A stretch of DNA of 64,000 bases from Planctomycetaceae bacterium (GTDB lineage Bacteria > Planctomycetota > UBA1135 > GCA-002686595), in assembly GCA_011525785.1 (NCBI GenBank), contig WYBT01000005.1, forward strand, positions 1 to 64,000. The letters are read 5' to 3'. How positions within the stretch are numbered: position 1 is the first letter of the stretch; every line of letters begins with the position of its first letter. Below, in pieces: positions 1-8,534 of the stretch. The position numbers and the translations under genes were made by a program. The notes under the pieces are model-generated. The model saw only the letters and a list, made by a program, of their open reading frames with translations, made no database searches and was not told the DNA's origin.

Positions 1-19
1 GCGCGCTAGAGTCCGACGC

Positions 20-673
20 GTGACGATCCGCGATGCGCTGCGGACGAGAACGCTGTCGCTTGGCGAGCTGCTCTCGGGCCGACGAAAGTACGTCGCGCTG
101 CCGTTTCAACGGGAATACGCGTGGACGCAGACCGAGTGGCAGGACCTGTGGAACGACGTCCTGCGCGCGGTGAGCTCTGGAGACGACCACTACCTCGGAG
201 CCGTGGTCCTGCGCCGTGGCGGGGGCGAGTCGGACGTGTACGAGGTGATCGACGGACAGCAGCGCCTCTCGACACTGACCATCGTCGCGCTGGCGCTCAT
301 CCGGCAACTGGAGGACTGGGCCGATGAGGGAGTCGACGCCGCGGACAACCGCGAACGCGCCGCGCTCTACCGCGAGCGACTGATCGCGCCCCGCGACCCG
401 CGCTCCCTCGCGCATGCCAGTCGATTGACGCTCAACCGGGACGACGATGCCTTCTTCCAGTCGGCGCTCGTCAACGGCGTGCCGCCGGTCAACGAACGGC
501 GACTGAAGGGCTCAGAGCGCCTGCTATGGCTGTCTTGGGGCTACTACCGCGCGCGCGTCGGCGAACACTTCGCCTCCGTTCGAGACGGCAGCGCGCTCGC
601 CGAACTCATGGAGGCGCTCACCCGCCGCCTCGTGTTCATCGAGATCGTCGTGGACGACGAGGCTGCGGCCTAA
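20..673 (+). CDS. DUF262 protein, N-terminal part of a gene split by a stop codon
   Basis: This is the N-terminal 217 residues of a DUF262 (GmrS/DndB-like ParB fold) protein. The family's FQREYAW motif is at residues 29-35 and the nucleotide-binding DGQQR motif at 78-82, followed by a helical segment. In the family, DUF262 hydrolyses nucleotides and works with a C-terminal DUF1524 nuclease against modified foreign DNA. The start is GTG at 20. The frame ends at TAA (671-673), and the same frame continues three bases later with the conserved FETLNARG motif, so the TAA sits where the family normally has an aromatic residue (EAAA-stop-TVFETLNARG). It is best read as one gene, 20-1723, with a single nonsense codon. 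A sequencing error is the alternative. Confidence 0.75.
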   Translation: MTIRDALRTRTLSLGELLSGRRKYVALPFQREYAWTQTEWQDLWNDVLRAVSSGDDHYLGAVVLRRGGGESDVYEVIDGQQRLSTLTIVALALIRQLEDWADEGVDAADNRERAALYRERLIAPRDPRSLAHASRLTLNRDDDAFFQSALVNGVPPVNERRLKGSERLLWLSWGYYRARVGEHFASVRDGSALAELMEALTRRLVFIEIVVDDEAAA

Positions 674-676
674 ACC

Positions 677-1723
677 GTGTTCGAAACGTTGAACGCGCGC
701 GGGGTAGCGCTGGGCACCGCGGACCTCGTGAAGAACTTCCTGTTCTCGCGAGCCGCAGCCGGAGGTCAACACGACTTGGCCGAGCTCAAGCGGCAGTGGG
801 ACGCGCTGACCGAGCTCGTCTCCCTCGACCAACTGGCTGACCTGCTGCACCACCACGCGAACACGCAGGCGCTCAACGTCTCCAAGCGCGACGTGTTCCG
901 GCGCATTCGTGACGCGATCAAGTCGCCCGGCGACGCTTTCGGGTTCGTGCGCGAACTGACGCGAGTCGCCGATTGGTACGCGGCGCTCCTCGATCCCGAC
1001 GACGACCGCTGGACCGGGCTCGACGGCGCCCGGAAGTGGGCGCGCGTTCTCGACGTGCTGGGCGCGAGCCAGTTCAGGCCCGCAGCGCTCGTGATGGCGC
1101 CAAGGCTCGAGGCTCGCCCAGCCGAATTGGAGCGCCTGTTCCGCATCTTCACCGTGTACACGCTGCGCGCAAGCGTCGTGCTGCGACTCAACACTGGCGA
1201 CATCTACCGCGCTTGGAACCGCGCGGCGGTCGCCGCCAACGCCGCCTCGTCGTTCAACGCCACAGACGTTGCACGGGAGGCGCGCAACATCTACGGCGGC
1301 GACGCGGAGTTCGAGACGTCGTTCGGGGATCTCTCGCTCCCGGCCGCCGGGCCGCGCAAGAAGCTCCTGCGCTACCTGCTCGCTGAGCTCGAGAAGGACG
1401 CCTCGCACCGCGACGTCGATTGGGAGACCGACGGCTTCAGCATCGAGCACGTGCTGCCCGCGACACACTCCGACGACTTGGATCTGTCGCTCGAAGATCA
1501 CGAACGCTGGGTGAGCCGGATCGGCAACTACGTACCGCTCGAGCGCAGCCTGAATCGCGACGCAGACCGAGCGCCCTTCCTGCGCAAGTTGGAGCTCTAC
1601 GCACGCAGCGCCTACGAGCTGCCCCGACAAATCGCGGGCGAGTCGTGGAATTCAGAGTCAATCCGCCAGCGCAGCCGCCACTACGCCGCGCGCGCGACGC
1701 ACATCTGGCGCGTCGACGTGTGA
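677..1723 (+). CDS. DUF262/DUF1524 protein, C-terminal part of the same split gene
   Basis: This continues the frame of the preceding fragment after its in-frame TAA. It opens at GTG 677 with FETLNARG, a core motif of DUF262, so the break lies inside one domain and not between subunits. The C-terminal third carries the DUF1524 HNH-like nuclease signature: IEHVLP near residue 257 and, later, RIGNYVPLERSLN. In GmrSD-type type IV restriction systems this domain cuts glucosylated or otherwise modified phage DNA. Re-initiation at this GTG, three bases after the stop, could make a protein but would lack the DGQQR site. The gene is probably inactive unless the stop is read through or is an error. 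No partner defence genes are visible next to it. Confidence 0.75.
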   Translation: MFETLNARGVALGTADLVKNFLFSRAAAGGQHDLAELKRQWDALTELVSLDQLADLLHHHANTQALNVSKRDVFRRIRDAIKSPGDAFGFVRELTRVADWYAALLDPDDDRWTGLDGARKWARVLDVLGASQFRPAALVMAPRLEARPAELERLFRIFTVYTLRASVVLRLNTGDIYRAWNRAAVAANAASSFNATDVAREARNIYGGDAEFETSFGDLSLPAAGPRKKLLRYLLAELEKDASHRDVDWETDGFSIEHVLPATHSDDLDLSLEDHERWVSRIGNYVPLERSLNRDADRAPFLRKLELYARSAYELPRQIAGESWNSESIRQRSRHYAARATHIWRVDV

Positions 1724-2226
1724 GCGGCGCACAGCGCCGACCATCCGGCCCGGACATCGCCGGCGCTGGGACGCTTTCGGCCGTCCGGCTCAACGCCTGG
1801 AACTCGGCGCTCGACGGGGCCGCGTGCTCGCGGGCGTCGCGCTCGGGGAGATCTACGGGCTGGGCAATGCGCTCGATGGACTGATGGCGAGTCGGGAGGA
1901 TCAGGTTCTGCTCTGCGCCGCAGCCTTGAAGGTGGAGCAGCGTTCGGCGCGCGAACTCGGCTGGACCCGAGATCGCCGCGCAGCCCGGAGAGTTCCTGGG
2001 CGCACGGTGCGCGCCGTTCCTGGCGCACAACCGGCCGGCCGACGTTGCACTGATGATCGAAGAGCGAAGTTCTCGCGTCGGCGAACGGTCGCGTGCGCGT
2101 CGCGACCTCGAGAGCGCCGCCTGCGCGCGTCCATCAGCGCTGCACTCGTCGAAGTTGACGCGCATCAGGGCCGGCGGTGAACATCGTTGTCCGCACCACG
2201 CGTCCAGCTCCGAGACAGCTCTCTCC
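1724..2226 (+). other. 503-base stretch without a recognisable gene
   Basis: Between the split DUF262 gene and the sulfatase start no frame gives a protein I can assign. Short open frames exist on both strands, but they are arginine-rich and lack motifs. The sulfatase frame is open upstream of its chosen start from 2053, but that part of the translation looks non-coding. The stretch may hold the sulfatase promoter: a TTGACG hexamer lies at about 2154-2159, without a convincing -10 partner. Confidence 0.4.
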
Positions 2227-3816
2227 ATGCCGATCGCTTCGCTTGCCCTGGCGGCGCTGTGCGCCGTCGCTGCCGTCGATACGCCGACCACGACGCCGCA
2301 CAACATCGTCGTGATCGTGATCGACGACGCGGGCCCGGAGTTGTTCGGCGTGTACGACCGGTACTACTCGACGACGACCGGTCAGCCGAGCGGCTATCCC
2401 GCGGCGACGCCGGCGATCGATTCGATGCTCGCGGCGCAGGGCATGACGTTCACGCACGCGTGGTCGAACCCGCTGTGCAGTCCGACGCGCGCGACGCTGC
2501 TCACCGGGCGCTATGGCTTCCGCACGGGCATCGGCAACCTCACCCACTCGCGGCCGACGCCGCTGTTCGCGGGGTTGAGCCACGATCACGTGCTCCTGCC
2601 GCAAGCGCTGCGAGCGGGCTCGAGCGGCTATCGCTGCCTCGCGGTCGGGAAGTGGCATCTGGCCGAGCGCACCCAGCTCGACGCCAATCCGCTCCATCCG
2701 CTCGGCTCGCCGCCTGGCCGTTGGTTCGACGCGTGGGCGGGCACGTACTACCAGTTGGTCGTGCCGCAGGAACTCCAACCGGGCGTCTCGGCCTATCAGG
2801 CGTGGAAGAAGTCCTACGCGGGCGTGCTGACCTCGCAGTCGACTCCGTGCGCGCCCGGAGCGTCGCCGTGCTCGGAGGTCGTGACGACGCCTCCGATCGA
2901 GAACTACGCCACGGCAGACGTCGCGGAGGACGCCATCGCTTGCCTGCGCGATGCGAGCGCGCCCCTGTTCCTGTACGTCGCGTTCTACGGCATCCACACG
3001 CCGCTCCACGACGTGCCCGCGGGGCTGCCCGGTCCGACGTGCCCGGGCTACACGCCGCCTGCCACGCCGTGCCAGAACAGCGCCAACCTGCCGGAGCAGG
3101 CCGCGCAAGCGCGCTGCATGTTGGAGGCGCTCGATCGACAGGTGGCGCGCATCCTGTGCGAGATCGACTTCGACACCACGACCGTGATCCTGCTCGCGGA
3201 CAACGGCTCGGGAAAGCTCGGCACGGTGGCGCCGTACGTGCCGAAGCACGCCAAGTCGAGCATGTTCGAAGGCGGCCTGCGCGTGCCGCTCATCGTGCGT
3301 TCGCCGGCGATCCCCGCGAACCTGCGCGGCACGTACCACTCCGCGCCGATCAACACCACGGATCTGTTCGCGACCGCCTGCGAGCTGGCCGGCGCTCCCG
3401 TTCCGCCGACCGCGGTCGACTCCGTTTCGATCGTCCCCTACCTTCACGGCGCCACGGTCTCGCAGCGTGCGCACGTGTACGCGGAAGAGTTCTTCCCGCA
3501 CTTCACGCCCGACCCGTCGACGGGCGCAGCGCCACCGGGCTACGCGGCCAAACACCATCGACAAGCGCTCTGCGACGGACGCTTCAAGCTGATCCGGACC
3601 TCGCGTCGCGCCGCCGGCTCGTCGCCGACCGTCAAGGAGAAGTTCTTCGACTTGCTCGCTGGCGCGCCGCCCGCGGCGGGTTCGACGACCCCCAGGCCCG
3701 ACTACTTCGAAGAGCACGACCTCCTGCTCGCCGGCTCGCTCTCCACCGACGCAGCGGCGGCTCTCGCGTCGCTCAGGGCGACGCTGGACACCGACTTCCC
3801 CTACCTCACGCGCTGA
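2227..3816 (+). CDS. Secreted sulfatase, formylglycine type
   Basis: A 529-residue arylsulfatase-family hydrolase that would cleave sulfate esters outside the cytoplasm, probably from sulfated polysaccharides or glycans. The start at ATG 2227 gives a short hydrophobic signal peptide (residues 1-17). The longer frame from 2053 adds a basic, unconserved leader and was rejected. The metal-binding VIDDAG follows at about residues 31-36, and the activation motif CSPTR is at 84-88 with LLTGRYGFRTG after it. Cys84 is the residue converted to formylglycine by the maturing enzyme. LLADNGS, further on, supplies the second acidic metal site, and the C-terminus holds the usual small sulfatase subdomain. 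The substrate cannot be read from the sequence. No formylglycine-generating enzyme gene lies in the window. Confidence 0.9.
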   Translation: MPIASLALAALCAVAAVDTPTTTPHNIVVIVIDDAGPELFGVYDRYYSTTTGQPSGYPAATPAIDSMLAAQGMTFTHAWSNPLCSPTRATLLTGRYGFRTGIGNLTHSRPTPLFAGLSHDHVLLPQALRAGSSGYRCLAVGKWHLAERTQLDANPLHPLGSPPGRWFDAWAGTYYQLVVPQELQPGVSAYQAWKKSYAGVLTSQSTPCAPGASPCSEVVTTPPIENYATADVAEDAIACLRDASAPLFLYVAFYGIHTPLHDVPAGLPGPTCPGYTPPATPCQNSANLPEQAAQARCMLEALDRQVARILCEIDFDTTTVILLADNGSGKLGTVAPYVPKHAKSSMFEGGLRVPLIVRSPAIPANLRGTYHSAPINTTDLFATACELAGAPVPPTAVDSVSIVPYLHGATVSQRAHVYAEEFFPHFTPDPSTGAAPPGYAAKHHRQALCDGRFKLIRTSRRAAGSSPTVKEKFFDLLAGAPPAAGSTTPRPDYFEEHDLLLAGSLSTDAAAALASLRATLDTDFPYLTR

Positions 3817-3869
3817 CTGCGTCAGTTGCGCGGCTGCGGCCGCTGCACCTCGCCACGCGCGCGACCCGC

Positions 3870-5516
3870 TCAGCCCGGATGCGACTTCGAGGTGCGGCGA
3901 TACTGGCCCAGCGCGTGCAAGAGCTCGGAGATCGACGTCACGGGCGCGCCGCGCGAGCGATTGGCGGAGGCGATGTCGAACAGGATGCGCCACTGCTCGC
4001 GCAGGATGCGCCAGCCGTCGAAGACCGAGTAGCGCGGGTCGTAGATGTGAGTTGCTTCGCTCGTGGCGCCGTTGAGCTCGATCACTTTGAGTTTGCGGCC
4101 CGCGCGCAGGTCGTCCTCGGAGGGCGCGCGGATGTCGTAGCGGCCGAAGTAGAAGCCCTCGAAGCAGCGTGAGATGCGCTCGATGGTCGCCTCGAGTTCG
4201 GGCGTCACCAGCGGAGTGCCGTCGAGGAAGATCGTGCCGCGGCAGTGGTTGCCGATCTCGACCAGTTGCACGCCTTCGCCGGGCCGCGGCACGTAGTGCA
4301 GGCGCGGCGCGTTGACCTTCAAATAGAACTTGGCCATCGCGACGGCGCGCGAGTCCGCCAGGATCAGCGTCTCGAGGTCGCGCTCGCCGTCGCCGCGCAC
4401 GACCGGGAAGACCTTGCGCGTGATCGAGAAGATGCGGCCGCGCTCGGCGTCCGGATGGCGGTAGTAGAAGACGCCGAACTCCTCGCCGGGCGCGTACTCC
4501 TGCACCACGCAGTCGACGCGGATCTTGGCGAGGTACTCGCGCGCTTCGGTGAAGTTGCGCACGATCGCTACACCCGAGCCGCGCTGGCCCGCGTTGGGCT
4601 TCAGCACGAGCGGATAGTCGAGCGAGTGCGCATCGCAGAACTCGCGCAGCGCGTCGAGGCGCGCCTCGAGCGGCGTCGCGGACTCGAGCAGGCGCGAGCG
4701 CACGATGAACTCGGAGTCGCCCAGGCTCTCGAGGATCTGCTGCTTCGATTCGCCGATGAAGCCGCCGGCGGGGATGCCGGGATTCACAGCCGTGAGCACG
4801 CTCAAACTGCGGTGTTTGAGCGCGAGAGCGGCGATGTAGGCAATGAGCGGCGGATAGAACAGCCAGGGCGGCCAGAACTCCCACTTCGTGATGCGCAGCC
4901 AGCGCGAGACGATCATGCGCCGGCCGCGCCAGGTGAAGGCGGGGATCAGGAACTTGACCGCGCCGAAGTACGCGAACACCGCCGCGGCGAGCCACAGCAG
5001 CGCCCAGCTCTCGTAGGTCTCGATCCAAGGCAGGATCTGGCGGCCGATGAGCATCGCGCCGCCGCCCAGGAGCGGCGCCCAGATCACCACCGCGAGCAAC
5101 GCCCACAGCGAGAACGCGACGAAGCCCGTCTCGAGCATCCCCGCCGCGAAGTACGTCGGCAGGCGCGTGCCCGGCACGAAGCGGCCGAGCAGGATCACGA
5201 CCGAGCCGCGCCGCGCGAACCAATCGGAACTGGCGTGAACGTCCTCGTCGTGGATGAACCACTTGAACGGCGCGCGGCGCAGCGCGGGCTTGCCGATGTA
5301 CTTGCCGGCCGCGTAGAGGCCCAGATCTCCGAGCCAGATGCCCAGGCCCGCGGCGCCGATCGCGTCCCAGGCGCTGATGCGGCCGGTCGCTGCGGCCAGG
5401 CCCGCGGCGACGCAGGTCAGGTCCTCGCTGACGAAGGTTGCGACGATGATCGCGACCCACGCCGCCCACAACGGCAGGTCGACGATGCGCTGGGCGAGCG
5501 ACTCGATGAACTCCAT
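3870..5516 (-). CDS. DedA-family membrane protein fused to an ATP-grasp-like domain
   Basis: A 548-residue two-part protein. Residues about 18-190 form a DedA/VTT domain with several membrane helices and the family segment GRFVPGTRLPTYFAAGM (111-127). DedA proteins move undecaprenyl phosphate or phospholipids across the membrane. Further hydrophobic segments lie around 215-233. From about 250 to 500 the protein is soluble and resembles ATP-grasp ligases: LVLKPNAGQRGSG (303-315) looks like the ATP-binding loop, and RYDIR (459-463) with VIELNG (478-483) match the metal-binding end of the fold. A cytosolic ligase tethered to a lipid transporter suggests coupled modification and transport, which is inference. 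The start is ATG 5516. The next gene upstream on the strand ends 20 bases away. Confidence 0.8.
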   Translation of the reverse strand: MEFIESLAQRIVDLPLWAAWVAIIVATFVSEDLTCVAAGLAAATGRISAWDAIGAAGLGIWLGDLGLYAAGKYIGKPALRRAPFKWFIHDEDVHASSDWFARRGSVVILLGRFVPGTRLPTYFAAGMLETGFVAFSLWALLAVVIWAPLLGGGAMLIGRQILPWIETYESWALLWLAAAVFAYFGAVKFLIPAFTWRGRRMIVSRWLRITKWEFWPPWLFYPPLIAYIAALALKHRSLSVLTAVNPGIPAGGFIGESKQQILESLGDSEFIVRSRLLESATPLEARLDALREFCDAHSLDYPLVLKPNAGQRGSGVAIVRNFTEAREYLAKIRVDCVVQEYAPGEEFGVFYYRHPDAERGRIFSITRKVFPVVRGDGERDLETLILADSRAVAMAKFYLKVNAPRLHYVPRPGEGVQLVEIGNHCRGTIFLDGTPLVTPELEATIERISRCFEGFYFGRYDIRAPSEDDLRAGRKLKVIELNGATSEATHIYDPRYSVFDGWRILREQWRILFDIASANRSRGAPVTSISELLHALGQYRRTSKSHPG

Positions 5517-5535
5517 GGCGCGCGCGGCGCAGGCC

Positions 5536-6279
5536 TCAAGGGCGAGCGCTCTCCAGCGGCGCGAGGCGCAGACTCAACGTCGTCGGCTCGAGCGCCAGAC
5601 ACGGCGCGCCGGGGCTGTAGCTGAGCTCGACGCGCGCGCCCTCGCAGCGGATGCGCGTGAAGCTCTGCGTCATGGCGTCGGCGCGGTGCATGCACGGGCT
5701 CAGCGGGCCGCGCTCAGGCAGATGCGAGGCGTGGAAGCGCTGGAGCAACTCGGCGTCGACTCCGCCGGCCGCTTCGCGCCAGCGCGCGAACAGCTCTCGC
5801 CGCGCCTTCGCAGCGCCCGTGGGATCGAGCGACGAAGAGCACAACGGCGGCCCGCCGCTCGCGTGGGCCTCGAACGCGAGCGCCGCGCCATCCCAGTTCG
5901 CCGCCAGCGGCGCAGCGCGCGGGTCGAGCGCAAACAGGGTGAACGAGCGATACGCGCCGAGTTCGAGCGCGCGGAGGCGCTCCTCGAAAGCGCGCACATC
6001 TCGCAGCTCCAACAGTTCCTGGACCAACAGCCCGCGGCTGCGCCACTGGCGCTGCGCGTCGTCTGCGCGCTTGTAGCCGTTGAGCAGCGCCAGGCTCAGC
6101 CCGCGATCGTTCACGCCGATCCACGTGCCGCCGCCGTCGGGGTCAGCGGGCGCGAGCCAGGCCCCGCGCTGCGAATCGAAACGCTTCGGCGGCAGGCCGC
6201 GCGCGCGCGTCAGCTTCTCGTCGCGGTTGAAGTACAGCTCGTAGCCGCGCTCGAGCGCGATCCACGTCAGCGTGCACAC
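5536..6279 (-). CDS. NRDE/TANGO2 family protein
   Basis: A 247-residue protein beginning MCTL, with the family-defining NRDE motif at residues 18-21 preceded by Phe17. Cys2 sits where Ntn-type hydrolases carry their nucleophile, and the family is thought to share that fold. The WIGVNDRGLSLALLNG segment after residue 50 is also typical. Bacterial members have no settled function; the animal homologue TANGO2 has been linked to haem and lipid handling. The gene overlaps the end of the upstream DinB-like gene by 13 bases, so it is the last member of the minus-strand unit beginning at 8534 and is probably translationally coupled. Confidence 0.88.
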   Translation of the reverse strand: MCTLTWIALERGYELYFNRDEKLTRARGLPPKRFDSQRGAWLAPADPDGGGTWIGVNDRGLSLALLNGYKRADDAQRQWRSRGLLVQELLELRDVRAFEERLRALELGAYRSFTLFALDPRAAPLAANWDGAALAFEAHASGGPPLCSSSLDPTGAAKARRELFARWREAAGGVDAELLQRFHASHLPERGPLSPCMHRADAMTQSFTRIRCEGARVELSYSPGAPCLALEPTTLSLRLAPLESARP

Positions 6280-6839
6280 GCGGCGGTCTCGACCTCGTGC
6301 TTGAGCGTCGACGGCGCCACGCCGAAGTCGCGGCCCGGGTCGACGCCGCGCACGCGCAGCATGACCGCGATCACGGCGAAGTGGTGCACGGTGTGGGAGA
6401 CCAGGAACTGCAGCTCGCGACCGACGCTCGAGGCGCCGCGGAAGGGCTCGCCGTCCTCGCCCGAATCCACCTTGACCATCAGCGCGCGGTCCGCATCGAC
6501 GGCGTGCAGCGCGGCCAACTGGGCCGTGAGCTCGTCGAGCTTGGCGAGCGCCGCGCGGCGATCGGTCTCCACCGCGGTCTGGCGCGCGCGCACGTCGTAG
6601 TCGACCGCCTGGCTCTCGAGGCCGGCGAGGAACAGCTCGTAGTGGTCCAGCACGTGGCGCAGGTGCGGTCCGACTCCGCCGCGCAGGCCGCCCGGACCGG
6701 GCGCGACATAGTCGGCGTCCGACAGCCTCGCGAGCAGCGTGCGAGCCTGCCCCAGGAAGGCGATGTTGCGCTGCGCGAGCGTGCGGGCCGACAAGCCGGT
6801 GTCGGACGACGGTTCGAGGCTGGGCATGGGACCGCTCAT
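6267..6839 (-). CDS. DinB-like four-helix protein
   Basis: A 190-residue protein of the DinB/YfiT metal-binding helical bundle type. Two histidine clusters, HLRHVLDHYELF in the first half and HTVHHFAV near the C-terminal end, fit the three-histidine metal site of the family. DinB-like proteins are often thiol-dependent transferases, but this one has no assignable substrate. ATG 6839 was chosen because it overlaps the acyltransferase stop as ATGA (4 bases). The frame continues open upstream but there it only shadows the acyltransferase. The gene sits between the acyltransferase and NRDE genes in one tightly coupled unit. Confidence 0.8.
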   Translation of the reverse strand: MSGPMPSLEPSSDTGLSARTLAQRNIAFLGQARTLLARLSDADYVAPGPGGLRGGVGPHLRHVLDHYELFLAGLESQAVDYDVRARQTAVETDRRAALAKLDELTAQLAALHAVDADRALMVKVDSGEDGEPFRGASSVGRELQFLVSHTVHHFAVIAVMLRVRGVDPGRDFGVAPSTLKHEVETAACAR

Positions 6840-7609
6840 GGTATCGGTCGAAAGCGCGAGTTCACGGCCGCCCAGAGCTTTTCGGCGAGGCGTTTGCGAT
6901 CGCCGTCGGAGACGGCCTCGGGCAGGAATTCGAGCTGTGCATCGATGAACTCGAGCTTGAGCAGTTCGCTCACGTGGGGCCCAAAGGGCATGTCGCCCCA
7001 CCAGCAGACGCTGAGCGAGGCGGGCGTGTCCGAGGCCCGGGTTTCGTAGCGCAAGACCGCGGCGCGCACGGGCAGTTCGGCCTGCGCGGCAGGCGCAAGC
7101 AGCGAGGGTCGGAAGGGCAGGACCTGATCGCCCTTGGTGCTCGTGCCCTCGGGGAACACCACCACGCCGTCCCCCGCCGCGAGCGCGCTGTCGATCTGCC
7201 GGTTCACGTCGGGCAGCTCGCGCTTGCGCTCGCGCACCAGGAAGATCGTCCCCATGGCGCGCGCGCCGCGGCCGATCAGCGGCCAGCCGGCGACTTCGGA
7301 CTTGGAGACGAACACGGCCGGAAGCTGGCTCGCGAGCACGGGGATGTCGAGGTAGCTGAGGTGGTTGGAGACCAGGAACACGCCTGTGCGGGGCGGCTCG
7401 CCCACGACGCTCAAGCGCACGCCCAAACCGCGGCACACGCCGCGTCCCCACAGTCGGAACACGCGCCGGCGCCACGGCCCGCGCCGACGCGGCGCGAGTG
7501 CGGAGGCGCTCAGATGCCCCAGGCCCCACACGAGATACAGGCCCAGCGTCAGCCCGATCAGCCAGGCGCCGCGCAGCACGGCTCGCACGAGCACACGCGG
7601 GCTGCTCAT
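6836..7609 (-). CDS. 1-acyl-glycerol-3-phosphate acyltransferase family (OlsA/PlsC-like)
   Basis: A 257-residue membrane-associated acyltransferase with an N-terminal hydrophobic helix (about 13-33), the catalytic NHLSYLD motif (His83, Asp88) and the substrate motif FPEGTS (152-157). PlsC enzymes transfer an acyl chain to lysophosphatidic acid; OlsA members instead O-acylate lyso-ornithine lipid. The gene directly upstream encodes an OlsB-like N-acyltransferase, and that pairing is the known arrangement for ornithine lipid synthesis, so OlsA is my preferred reading. A general PlsC role cannot be excluded from sequence alone. The 70 bases between the two genes contain no terminator that I can see. 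Confidence 0.85.
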   Translation of the reverse strand: MSSPRVLVRAVLRGAWLIGLTLGLYLVWGLGHLSASALAPRRRGPWRRRVFRLWGRGVCRGLGVRLSVVGEPPRTGVFLVSNHLSYLDIPVLASQLPAVFVSKSEVAGWPLIGRGARAMGTIFLVRERKRELPDVNRQIDSALAAGDGVVVFPEGTSTKGDQVLPFRPSLLAPAAQAELPVRAAVLRYETRASDTPASLSVCWWGDMPFGPHVSELLKLEFIDAQLEFLPEAVSDGDRKRLAEKLWAAVNSRFRPIP

Positions 7610-7679
7610 CGAGCCCCCGGGCGGCTGGCGGATCGCTGGCGGCTCGTCACGCGCATGGGCGCGTGAGGTTAGCGGGCGA

Positions 7680-8534
7680 TCAACGCTCGAAGAACGAGCG
7701 GTAGGTGTGGGGCTCGAGATCGCCGATGTCGAGCAGCGCCAGGAAGTCGATGGTCTTGAAGGCGCGGTCGATGGCCGGCTCGCCCACGATCTTCGCGCCC
7801 AGCTTGAGGTAGCTCGCGAACAGCGGCGGCAGCTTCACCGAGGTGTTGATGTCGGCCACGAAGTCTTCGTCGAAGCACGAAAACGCCGGCAGCGGGCGCA
7901 CGCACAGGTCCTCGCGCAAGTAGCTGCCGGCGCGCAGGAATTCGTGGGTCGCCTTGGCCAGGTTCAAGTCCTGCGAGGTGAGCGAGCAGCACCCGAACAG
8001 GTAGCGCTTGTGGTTCCACGAGAGGTACGTCGCCAGCGCGCGCCACAGGTGGCTGAGCACGCGGCCGTTGCGGTGCTCGCGCGCCACGCAGGCGCGCCCG
8101 GTCTCGACCGCGACGTCGAGCATCCAGGCCGGCAGCTCGCTCAAGTCGTACTCGCTCGCGGTGTACCAGCCGGCGCCGGAGTCGGCCATGGCCCGCGTCT
8201 GCACGCGATAGGTGCCGACCACCTGCCCGGTCTCCTGCAGCGTGACCAGGATGTGGTGGCAGTGCAGGTCGTAGCGATCCTGATCGAGGCCGGTGAGGAA
8301 CGACTCGTCGAGGCCCTCGTGGAGCTCGAGGTTGAAGACCTCGAAGCGAAGGCGCTGAACGGCAAGGAGGTCCTCCCGCGTGTGGGCGAAGCGCGTCACG
8401 TAGCTGCCGCCGGTGATTTCCTTGACCGGCAGATTGGCTTCGAACTTGGGGTAGCTCTGGTCGAGGACCAGTTCCCCGTCGCGGGTGACGAGCGCCACAG
8501 TGGGCCGGCGGCCCGAGGGTGAGTTGGGGGTCAA
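7680..8534 (-). CDS. OlsB-like N-acyltransferase (GNAT fold)
   Basis: A 284-residue protein of the GNAT-related family that includes ornithine-acyl-ACP N-acyltransferase (OlsB) and autoinducer synthases. Visible marks are RLRFEVF after residue 60, GTYRV as the core strand, EYDLSELP, GRACV and the C-terminal region after GCCSL. OlsB transfers a 3-hydroxyacyl chain from ACP to the alpha-amino group of ornithine, making lyso-ornithine lipid for the OlsA-like enzyme that follows. The start is TTG 8534; an in-frame TAG lies about 50 bases upstream, and a CTG between them is an alternative. It heads the four-gene minus-strand unit running to 5536. A TAGTCT hexamer at 8577-8582 (minus strand) may be its -10 element. 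Confidence 0.82.
   Translation of the reverse strand: MTPNSPSGRRPTVALVTRDGELVLDQSYPKFEANLPVKEITGGSYVTRFAHTREDLLAVQRLRFEVFNLELHEGLDESFLTGLDQDRYDLHCHHILVTLQETGQVVGTYRVQTRAMADSGAGWYTASEYDLSELPAWMLDVAVETGRACVAREHRNGRVLSHLWRALATYLSWNHKRYLFGCCSLTSQDLNLAKATHEFLRAGSYLREDLCVRPLPAFSCFDEDFVADINTSVKLPPLFASYLKLGAKIVGEPAIDRAFKTIDFLALLDIGDLEPHTYRSFFER

Noticed and set aside
524..1630. A 368-residue minus-strand frame antisense to the DUF1524 part
   Set aside because: The plus-strand frame carries the DUF262/DUF1524 motifs; the antisense translation shows none.
1824..2180. A 118-residue frame in the gap before the sulfatase
   Set aside because: No motif and no homologous neighbour; composition fits chance in high-GC DNA.
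2134..5469. A 1111-residue minus-strand frame
   Set aside because: It is antisense to the sulfatase and out of frame with the DedA fusion, is extremely Arg-rich and has no motif; it is a high-GC shadow.
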